From NCBI RefSeq assembly GCF_014201195.1, contig NZ_JACHDS010000001.1:2294001-2358000 (forward strand): a DNA stretch of 64,000 bases, given 5' to 3'. This stretch comes from Nocardiopsis mwathae (GTDB lineage Bacteria > Actinomycetota > Actinomycetes > Streptosporangiales > Streptosporangiaceae). The position numbers and the translations under genes were made by a program. Shown here one piece after another: positions 58,229-64,000 of this stretch (positions are counted from its first letter, which is position 1; each line of letters starts with the position of its first letter). The notes beneath the pieces were generated by a model. The model saw only the letters and a program-made list of their open reading frames with translations, had not been told where the DNA came from and ran no database searches.

Positions 58229-59458
58229 ATGCGCAGAATCCTCATCGTCGGCGCCGGCCAGTCCGGCCTGCAGATGGCGATCGGGCTGCTGGCGGACGAC
58301 TACGACGTCACCCTGGTCAGCCTCCACTCTCCCGAGGAGATCCGGGCCGGCCGCGTGCTGTCGACCCAGTGCCTGTTCGGCGCGGCACTGCGCGACGAGC
58401 ACCGCCACGGGCTCGACACCCACAACGGCGCCGCACCGCCCATCGGCGGCGTGGGCGTGGGCCTGGCCGACGCCAAGGGCGGGCTGAGTGCCGACTGGAC
58501 CGGGCGGCTGCGCGAACCGGCGCGCTCGGTCGACCAGCGGCTCAAGATGGCCGCGTGGCTGGAAGAGGTCGAGCGCCGCGGCGGGCGCATCCTCATCCAC
58601 CGCGCCACCGTCGAGGACCTGGACCGCGCCGCCGACTCCTACGACCTGGTGGTCGTGGCCACGGGCCGCGGCGAGCTCGGCGAGCTGTTCGAGCGCGACG
58701 GGCAGCGCTCGGAGTTCGCCGCGCCGCAGCGCACCCTCACCGCCGCCTACGTGCACGGCATGGCCGAGCACGCCGCCGGCAGCGTCCTGCGGCGCAATGT
58801 CCTACCCGGCGTCGGCGAGATCTTGGTGACGCCCTCCTACACGCTCGGCGGCCCGTGCCACGCCATCACCGTCGAGGCCGTCCCCGGCGGCCCGATGGAC
58901 ACCGCCCCCGGATCGGACGAAGGCGCCGAGGCCATGCTGGCACGCGTCCTGGAGGCGGTGCGCAGACACACGCCCTGGGAGTACGAGCGGTGCCGGGGCG
59001 TCGAGCTCACCGACGGGCGCGCCGTGCTGCAGGGCGCCGTCACCCCCGTCGTACGCAAACCGGTCGGGCGGCTGCCCGGCGGCGCGGCGGTGCTCGCGAT
59101 GGGCGACGCGGTCGTCACCAACGACCCCGTCACCTCGCAGGGCGCCAACAGCGCCGCCCAGTGCGCCAAGGCCTACCGGCGCGCCATCGTCGACCACGGC
59201 GACCGCCCGTTCGACGCGGAATTCATGCGCTCGGCGTTCGACGGCCATTGGCAGCACGCGCGACACGTCGTCGCCTGGAGCAAGGTCATGCTCCGGATGC
59301 CGCCGCACGTCCAGGAGCTGCTGCAGGCGGCGCAGTACAGCCAGGAGACCGCGGACCGCTTCGCCAACGGGTTCGCCGACCCGGCCGACTTCATCGGCTG
59401 GTTCCTCCACCCGAGGCGCGCGTCGGAGTACCTCACGTCGCTGCCCATCTCGGTCTAG
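58229..59458 (+). CDS. StyA-like group E flavoprotein monooxygenase
   Basis: A 409-residue FAD monooxygenase resembling styrene monooxygenase StyA. The N-terminal motif is ILIVGAGQSGLQMAIGLL. Group features follow: VTLVSLHSPEEIRAGRVLSTQCLFG, VVVATGRGELGELF, GGPCHAITVEAVPGGPMD, and AVLAMGDAVVTNDPVTSQGANSAAQCAKAY near the end. Such enzymes epoxidise or sulfoxidise small aromatics using FADH2 supplied by a separate reductase. No StyB-type reductase is present in the window. The gene stands between the importer promoter and a convergent small frame; a role in using an imported organosulfur or aromatic compound is possible. The ATG at 58229 begins directly with the dinucleotide motif. Confidence 0.88.
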   Translation: MRRILIVGAGQSGLQMAIGLLADDYDVTLVSLHSPEEIRAGRVLSTQCLFGAALRDEHRHGLDTHNGAAPPIGGVGVGLADAKGGLSADWTGRLREPARSVDQRLKMAAWLEEVERRGGRILIHRATVEDLDRAADSYDLVVVATGRGELGELFERDGQRSEFAAPQRTLTAAYVHGMAEHAAGSVLRRNVLPGVGEILVTPSYTLGGPCHAITVEAVPGGPMDTAPGSDEGAEAMLARVLEAVRRHTPWEYERCRGVELTDGRAVLQGAVTPVVRKPVGRLPGGAAVLAMGDAVVTNDPVTSQGANSAAQCAKAYRRAIVDHGDRPFDAEFMRSAFDGHWQHARHVVAWSKVMLRMPPHVQELLQAAQYSQETADRFANGFADPADFIGWFLHPRRASEYLTSLPISV

Positions 59459-59463
59459 CCGGG

Positions 59464-59667
59464 TCACATCCCCACGGAGGGGAGAAGGGCGAGGGTCCGG
59501 TCGGAGGCCCCGGGCTCGGCAACGTCACCCGTGGTGTCCTGGCCGCCCAGGCTGCGTTCGACGCCGCCGGTGGAGGAGTAGGAGAGGGTGTCGTCGCCGA
59601 AGCCGGCGGTCGACGGCGCCCCCAAGGCGAACACAGCGGCACCGAACAGGGCTGCGCAACGCTCCAC
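59464..59667 (-). CDS. Possible small secreted protein
   Basis: A 67-residue frame starting at GTG 59667 (GGAG four bases upstream). It begins with a signal-like segment (AALFGAAVFALGAPSTA) followed by a Ser/Gly/Thr-rich tail. Codon bias is acceptable but the length is short and no family is recognised. It converges with the StyA-like gene. It could be spurious. Confidence 0.3.
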   Translation of the reverse strand: MERCAALFGAAVFALGAPSTAGFGDDTLSYSSTGGVERSLGGQDTTGDVAEPGASDRTLALLPSVGM

Positions 59668-59756
59668 ATCGCTCCAATCACTGGAAGTGATGACGCTGCC
59701 TCCACTCTCCCCCACGGCCCACGGGTCGACCTAGCCCGGCACCGACCGAAGAACCC

Positions 59757-60200
59757 TTAACCAGCAGTCCGTATACGGGTATGGGACGAATAGTCCGGTA
59801 AACCCGGCCATCCGGTTGCCTCACCCTGCTCGACCGGCAGGCCGGACGCCACCCAGGCGCGAAATCCGCCGACCATGTCGGTGGCGCGGCGCAGCCCCAG
59901 CTCACGCAGCTGCGCGGCCGCGAGGCTGGAGGCGTACCCCTCGTTGCAGAAGAGGATGACGTGCAGGTCGGCGTCGGCGGCCTCGGGGATGCGGTCCGGA
60001 CTCGTGGGATCCAGGCGCCATTCCAGGACGTTGCGGTCGATGACCACGGCGCCGGGGATCACGCCCTCGGCGGCGCGGTTGACCACCGGCCGGGTGTCCA
60101 CGAGGAGCGCCCCGGACCCGTGCGCCGCGTGCGCGTCACCGGGCTCCAGCCGGTCGAGCCCGGCGCGGCGGCGGCGCAGCAGGTCGTCGATCGCGCTCAC
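59757..60200 (-). CDS. Rhodanese-domain protein coupled to cysteine dioxygenase
   Basis: A 147-residue single rhodanese domain. Key features are ALLVDTRPVVNRAAEGVIPGAVVIDRN and the active-site loop LFCNEGYASSLAA, whose Cys would carry the persulfide, then ATDMVGGFRAWVASGLPV. The GTG start at 60200 overlaps the cysteine dioxygenase stop by four bases (GTGA), so the two are translated together. Rhodanese plus thiol dioxygenase is a known pairing in persulfide or sulfide oxidation; here it most likely handles sulfane sulfur formed during cysteine breakdown. Confidence 0.9.
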   Translation of the reverse strand: MSAIDDLLRRRRAGLDRLEPGDAHAAHGSGALLVDTRPVVNRAAEGVIPGAVVIDRNVLEWRLDPTSPDRIPEAADADLHVILFCNEGYASSLAAAQLRELGLRRATDMVGGFRAWVASGLPVEQGEATGWPGLPDYSSHTRIRTAG

Positions 60201-60760
60201 CGGCGGCCCTCCCCCGGGAACGGCGCGGGGGCGGAGCCGCGCGTGGGGACCTCGTCGAGCGTGACCACGGCCGGCTCGGGGTCGTGGGTGAGGATGCTGT
60301 GCGTGCGGCGCAGGCGGTCGCCGTCCAGCCGGTAGTAGGACATCGCGGTCAGCGGCGGCGAGTAGGCGTGCACGCTCACCGCCGGCTCGGCCGAGCGGTT
60401 GACGACATCGTGCACGTGGCCGAGGGGGAAGACGGCGCCGCACCCGCCGGCGATGGACCGGTCGCGCAGGCCGGAGGACCAGTAGTGCTCGGTGAGCGTC
60501 CCGCTGACGACGGTGAGCGCACCGAGGGATCCGGCGTGGTCGTGCAGGGCGGTGGACTGGTCCCGGGTCCAGGTGATCAGCCAGACGTCGGCGTAGGCGT
60601 CCCCGCTGAGCCGGACCGACCAGCGGTTCTCGGCGTCGAAGCGGATCTCGTGCAGTCCGGCGCGGACCTCGGCCGCGGTGGCGGCGGTGAGTTCGACCAG
60701 CCGGTCGAGGGTGAGGGGGGTCGGCGCCGCACCGAGGGCGGGGTGGGTGTCGGTGGTCAT
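60197..60760 (-). CDS. Cysteine dioxygenase type I (cupin)
   Basis: A 187-residue cupin-fold non-haem iron enzyme that oxidises cysteine to cysteine sulfinate with O2. Iron ligands are visible: His-x-His in STALHDHAGSLGAL and His in FPLGHVHDVVN. The cupin strands SVHAYSPPLTAMSYYRL follow. The ATG at 60760 begins MTTDTHPALG; an upstream in-frame Met would add an unlikely Arg-rich leader. Its 3' end overlaps the rhodanese gene. Two direct repeats with an ATTTCCTAC core lie 130-210 bp upstream, probably the control region. Confidence 0.9.
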   Translation of the reverse strand: MTTDTHPALGAAPTPLTLDRLVELTAATAAEVRAGLHEIRFDAENRWSVRLSGDAYADVWLITWTRDQSTALHDHAGSLGALTVVSGTLTEHYWSSGLRDRSIAGGCGAVFPLGHVHDVVNRSAEPAVSVHAYSPPLTAMSYYRLDGDRLRRTHSILTHDPEPAVVTLDEVPTRGSAPAPFPGEGRR

Positions 60761-61512
60761 GGGTGTCGTTCCAATTCGGTTAGGGAGCGGACGGGTGCAT
60801 ACGCCGCCCCTGACACCCCTCGTCGAAGGTGAGACTCCGCCGCCGCGCCGGGCGGTCGGGACCTGTGACATCCATGATCGAAGTCAACCACATTTCCTAC
60901 ATGTTCGGTTGGTTATCTCGGCCACACCCACGCCGACGTGGATGAAGAAGAATTTCCTACTTTATTGGTTGACATTATGCACTTTGCGCCCGAGGCTGAT
61001 CCCGCGGCCCCGCGATGCGCGGAACCGGGGCCGCCCGGAGCGGCATCGCCACCACGCGGGAGGTGGCAGGCCGGGGGTCGGGTGAGTCAAGCGCCCCCGC
61101 CCCGCCCGACCGCACCGGCTCACCCGGCCGGGGCCCGCTCCGCCTGTGCGGGGCGGGGCGGACCCCGGCCGGACATCCCCACCCCGGCGCGGATGTCGAC
61201 CGCGACGGCACACACCCGAGCCGGGGCGCCGACCGACGGCGACACGGCGAGTGAGATAAGCATCACTATCGCCATCACGGAACGTAGGCACCGCCGAATC
61301 AACGCCCTGGTGACAGTGGGTGAAATCGAAACGGTCACCCCAGCGGCACACGGCCACCCCCCGTTCACCCCGATTCCGATGCCCTCCAGGGGCCCGGATC
61401 GGGCGTCCTCCTCACTGCTGCCGCACACGCCTCTCCGGGAATTTGGTTTATATTTCAACCGTTTCCGATGATGAGAGAACCGAACAGCCCCGCGCTGTAC
61501 GAGGAGACCCCT
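60761..61512. other. Non-coding region of about 750 bp between the cysteine dioxygenase and ring-cleaving dioxygenase genes
   Basis: Contains the two ATTTCCTAC direct repeats and, just before 61513, an AT-rich promoter-like stretch (TTTGGTTTATATTTCAACCG). The frame at 60938-61471 has no ribosome site and a composition unlike neighbouring genes, so I do not call it. Confidence 0.5.
60892..60972 (-). promoter_or_regulatory. Pair of direct repeats upstream of the cysteine dioxygenase operon
   Basis: ATTTCCTAC-n6-GGTTG occurs at 60892-60911 and again at 60952-60971, exactly 60 bp apart, in AT-rich DNA. The spacing puts both sites on the same face of the helix only approximately. The TCCTAC core matches the palindrome before the sulfonate-type importer. 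Confidence 0.5.
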
Positions 61513-62463
61513 ATGGACGTCCGCCCGGCCGGACTACACCACGTCACCGCGATCGCGAGCGACCCCCAGGCCAACGCCGACTTCTACCTGCACGCCCTGG
61601 GGATGCGACTGGTCAAGCAGACCGTCAACTTCGACGATCCGGGCACCTACCACCTGTACTACGGCGACCGGGCCGGAAATCCAGGCACGATCATGACCTT
61701 CTTCCCCTGGCCGGGCGCCCCGCGAGGGCGCATCGGCGCGGGCCAGGCCACCACCACCTCCTTCTCCGTGCCGGAAGGAGCGCTCGGCTGGTGGCAGCGG
61801 CACCTTGCCGCCCTCGGCATCGAGGCCACCCGCCCTGCCACGCGCCTCGATGAGGACGTGCTCACGCTGCGCGACCCCGACGGACTGGTCATCGAACTGG
61901 TCGCCGGCGCCGACCCCCACGACACCGACCCGTGGGACGGCGGGCCCGTCCCCGCCGAGCACGCGATCCGCGGCATCCGCGCCGTGACGCTCACCGAGAA
62001 CGACCTGGACCGCACCGCGGCCATGCTCAGCGGACAGCTGGGCTTCCGCCTCACCGCAGAGGAAAGCAACCGCTTCCGCTTCCACACCGACGCGGCAGGC
62101 GCCGCCGTCGGAACGGTCGTCGACATCATCGCCGACCCATCCGCCCGCCCCGGCCTGGTCGCCGCCGGCACCGTGCACCACATCGCCTACCGCGCCCCCG
62201 ACACCGAGGCGCAGGTGGCCTGGCGCAAGTCGCTCGTCGAGGACGGGGTCAGCGTCACCGAGGTCCGCGACCGCACCTACTTCCAGTCCATCTACTTCCA
62301 CGAACCCGGGGGAGTTCTGCTGGAGATCGCCACCGACGGCCCCGGCTTCGACTACGACGAGCCGCTGCTCGAACTCGGCCGCAGACTCCGACTCCCGCCG
62401 TGGCTCCAGCCCGACCAGGCCCGCATCGAAGCCGCACTGCCGACGCTGAAGATCGGAGAGTGA
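61513..62463 (+). CDS. Ring-cleaving dioxygenase, VOC family (MhqO/LinE-like)
   Basis: A 316-residue protein with two vicinal-oxygen-chelate modules. The first begins LHHVTAIASDPQANADFYLHALGMRLVKQTVNFDDPGTYHLYYGD; the second begins IRGIRAVTLTENDLDRTAAML and includes VHHIAYRAPDTEAQVAW and the metal-site YFHEPGGVLLEIATDGPGF. Expected metal ligands (His, His, Glu) are present. The group includes Bacillus MhqO and hydroquinone-type dioxygenases that destroy quinones. GAGGAG lies before ATG 61513. The next gene encodes an MhqD-like hydrolase, the same pair as in the mhqNOD operon, supporting a quinone-detoxification role. Confidence 0.9.
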   Translation: MDVRPAGLHHVTAIASDPQANADFYLHALGMRLVKQTVNFDDPGTYHLYYGDRAGNPGTIMTFFPWPGAPRGRIGAGQATTTSFSVPEGALGWWQRHLAALGIEATRPATRLDEDVLTLRDPDGLVIELVAGADPHDTDPWDGGPVPAEHAIRGIRAVTLTENDLDRTAAMLSGQLGFRLTAEESNRFRFHTDAAGAAVGTVVDIIADPSARPGLVAAGTVHHIAYRAPDTEAQVAWRKSLVEDGVSVTEVRDRTYFQSIYFHEPGGVLLEIATDGPGFDYDEPLLELGRRLRLPPWLQPDQARIEAALPTLKIGE

Positions 62464-62468
62464 GGCCG

Positions 62469-63134
62469 GTGACCCGCCCCGGCATGTCGAACGGAGATAG
62501 GCCGGTCCCCCTGATGGACACCGACTCCCCCTACGTCTTTCGGCCCGCCACCGACCCCGACGCACCGGTCCTGCTCCTCCTGCACGGCACCGGTGCCGAC
62601 GAGCACGACCTCCTCGGGCTCGGCAGTGCCCTGTCCGAAGGCGCGGCGCTGCTGTCGCCCCGCGGGAGGGTGCGGGAGTTCGGCGCCAACCGGTGGTTCC
62701 GGAGGCTGCGCGAGGGCGTCTTCGACGTCGAGGACGTCATCGCCCGCACCCACGAGCTCGCCGACTTCGTGACGGCGGCGGCCGAGTTCCACGACCTGGA
62801 CACCGGCCGCCTGGTCGCGGTGGGGTTCTCCAACGGCGCCAACATCGCCGCCGCCGCGCTGCTGCTGCGCCCCGGCCTGCTGCACGGAGCCGCCCTGTTC
62901 GCGGCCGCCGCACCGCTGCAGGACCGCACGCCCGACCCGGTCGACCTGGCCGGCACGCAGGTCTTCCTCAGCGCCGGCCGCGCCGACACCATCACCCCGT
63001 TCGACCAGGCGCATCTCCTGGCCACCCAGCTCACCGACCGCGGCGCCGACGTCCGCTTCGCCGAGCACCCCGGCGGCCACGGCCTGCCGTCCTCCGCCCT
63101 CCATGCCGCACGGGAGTGGCTGGACGGCCGCTGA
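62469..63134 (+). CDS. Phospholipase/carboxylesterase family hydrolase (MhqD-like)
   Basis: A roughly 221-residue alpha/beta hydrolase. It has the oxyanion motif LLLLHGTGADEHDLL, the nucleophile elbow AVGFSNGANIAAAAL, the acid in SAGRADTITPF, and the His in FAEHPGGHGLP. It follows the ring-cleaving dioxygenase by five bases. The start is uncertain: GTG 62469 has a GGAGAGTGAGG site just before it, while ATG 62484 and ATG 62514 are alternatives, the last matching the usual family N-terminus. It may hydrolyse ring-cleavage or conjugated products. Confidence 0.88.
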   Translation: MTRPGMSNGDRPVPLMDTDSPYVFRPATDPDAPVLLLLHGTGADEHDLLGLGSALSEGAALLSPRGRVREFGANRWFRRLREGVFDVEDVIARTHELADFVTAAAEFHDLDTGRLVAVGFSNGANIAAAALLLRPGLLHGAALFAAAAPLQDRTPDPVDLAGTQVFLSAGRADTITPFDQAHLLATQLTDRGADVRFAEHPGGHGLPSSALHAAREWLDGR

Positions 63135-63147
63135 CCGGCCCACGACC

Positions 63148-63181
63148 GCGGAGCCGGGCCGAGGGGACGGCCCGGCTCCGC
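63148..63181 (+). terminator. Hairpin terminator after the hydrolase gene
   Basis: Perfect 13-bp stem (63148-63160 with 63169-63181) with an eight-base loop, 14 bp after the stop. Confidence 0.7.
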
Positions 63182-63345
63182 ACCCTATTCCCACCCGGGG
63201 CGGGACATTTCTGTCCCCCCGCGGCTACCTGCGCTGCGCGTGCGCGTACCCCAGGGTCGACCTAGACCGGGCGGGCCGCGGCCGCAGGGGCGCCGCCCGC
63301 CCGCTCACCCACGACGCGACGCCGCACGAGCGGAGGACACGGACG

Positions 63346-64000
63346 ATGCTGCAGGTCATCGGCGCGGGCATGCCCCGCACCGGGACCGCCTCGATGAAGG
63401 CGGCCCTGGAACACCTCGGGTTCGGCCCCTGTCACCACATGTACGAGGTCATCCAGCACCCGGAGCAGGCGCGCCGCTGGAGCGGTGTGCTCAGCGGCGG
63501 CCCCGTCGACTGGGAGCACCTCTTCGAGGGCTACCGGTCGGCGGTGGACTGGCCCGGCTCCTACTTCTGGCGCGAACTCGTGGCGGCCTACCCCGACGCC
63601 AAGGTCATCCTCACCCGGCGCGACCCGCAGCGCTGGTACACCAGCTGCCGCACCACGATCTTCGAGTTCAGCGCGGCCGTGGCCCGCGGCGAGACCCCGC
63701 CGGCCACCCCCGCGCACGAGGAGTTCAACGCACAGGTGCTCGACGTGATGTTCCGGACCGCGTTCGGCTCCGGTATGGCGGACATCCCGGAGCCGGAACC
63801 CTCCATCGCGGGGTTCCGGCGCAACAACGCCGCCGTCCTCGACACCGTCCCCGCCGACCGCCTGCTCGTCTACGAGCCCGGAGACGGGTGGGGTCCGCTG
63901 TGCGACTTCCTCGGCGTCCCGACCCCCGACGGCACCCCCTTCCCCCACCTCAACGAGGGTGCGGAGATGCGCCGCAGGCTCCAGGAGGCGAGAGGCAGCG
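63346..64000 (+). CDS. Sulfotransferase-family protein, 3' end outside window
   Basis: The frame is open from ATG 63346 to the end of the window (218 residues). GGAGG lies nine bases before the start. The N-terminus IGAGMPRTGTASMKAALEHLG is the 5'-phosphosulfate-binding loop of the sulfotransferase family, followed by CHHMYEVIQHPEQARRW, SYFWRELVAAYPDAKVILTRRDPQRWYTSC (3'-phosphate-binding region) and LLVYEPGDGWGPLCDFLGVPTP. It resembles the bacterial and eukaryotic NAD-dependent-epimerase-like sulfotransferase group (Sulfotransfer_4). The acceptor is unknown. A few residues are missing at the C-terminus. Confidence 0.85.
   Translation, partial: MLQVIGAGMPRTGTASMKAALEHLGFGPCHHMYEVIQHPEQARRWSGVLSGGPVDWEHLFEGYRSAVDWPGSYFWRELVAAYPDAKVILTRRDPQRWYTSCRTTIFEFSAAVARGETPPATPAHEEFNAQVLDVMFRTAFGSGMADIPEPEPSIAGFRRNNAAVLDTVPADRLLVYEPGDGWGPLCDFLGVPTPDGTPFPHLNEGAEMRRRLQEARGS

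Noticed and set aside
60938-61471. Possible 177-codon gene on the plus strand
   Set aside because: No ribosome site, Pro/Arg/Ala-rich composition, no family features, and it overlaps the regulatory repeats of the cysteine dioxygenase operon.

Overview
The window is very GC-rich, actinomycete-type DNA: third codon positions are almost all G or C, GTG starts are common, and Shine-Dalgarno sites and long GC-rich terminator hairpins are clear. Gene content (modular PKS/NRPS, MbtH, FkbH-type extender genes, DmdR/IdeR-like iron boxes, a DasR-like site) points to a filamentous actinobacterium. Nocardiopsis or a relative is possible, but I cannot fix the genus.

Layout. (1) 1-4511: the 3' end of a polyketide synthase, then a four-gene alkoxy/hydroxymalonyl-ACP operon (3-hydroxyacyl-CoA dehydrogenase, ACP, acyl-CoA dehydrogenase, FkbH), closed by a terminator. 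(2) 4637-9944: unlinked genes: MpaB-type oxygenase, cupredoxin lipoprotein, small membrane protein, zinc-ribbon membrane protein, Tat-exported peptidoglycan amidase. (3) 9962-36969: an iron and siderophore locus. It holds two FecCD permeases, a heterodimeric ABC exporter, MbtH, a 4791-residue four-module NRPS, a siderophore-binding lipoprotein, an ornithine N5-monooxygenase and an N5-hydroxyornithine formyltransferase. Iron boxes lie at 12213, 12790, 35846 and 35881. pgi, with a DasR-like site, sits inside the locus. The A-domain codes read X-Ser-hOrn-X with X-like domains at both ends, and the NRPS ends in a condensation-like domain rather than a thioesterase. This suggests a foroxymithine/erythrochelin-type hydroxamate siderophore. 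(4) 37044-44732: alditol oxidase, SHOCT protein, DUF2293 protein, DoxX protein, and a giant RCC1-propeller / membrane / DUF11-repeat protein. (5) 44956-49139: a xylose operon (xylB-xylA) whose xylA is split by a TnpB-only IS200/IS605-family element; removing exactly 1486 bp restores the frame. (6) 49349-58005: homocysteine methyltransferase, flavin hydroxylase with a divergent HxlR regulator, a secreted pyroglutamyl-peptidase-like protein, an NAD(P)-binding reductase, and a sulfonate/nitrate-type ABC importer. (7) 58229-64000: StyA-like monooxygenase, rhodanese and cysteine dioxygenase, MhqO-like ring-cleaving dioxygenase with an MhqD-like hydrolase, and the start of a sulfotransferase-like gene. 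Sulfur metabolism and quinone/aromatic detoxification are the recurring themes.

The most unusual signal is a 97-bp repeat present four times, each copy in frame inside a siderophore gene: two tandem copies in the ornithine monooxygenase and one each in two NRPS domains. It adds roughly 35-residue segments to otherwise conserved enzymes, like a small element that spreads as protein-coding sequence.
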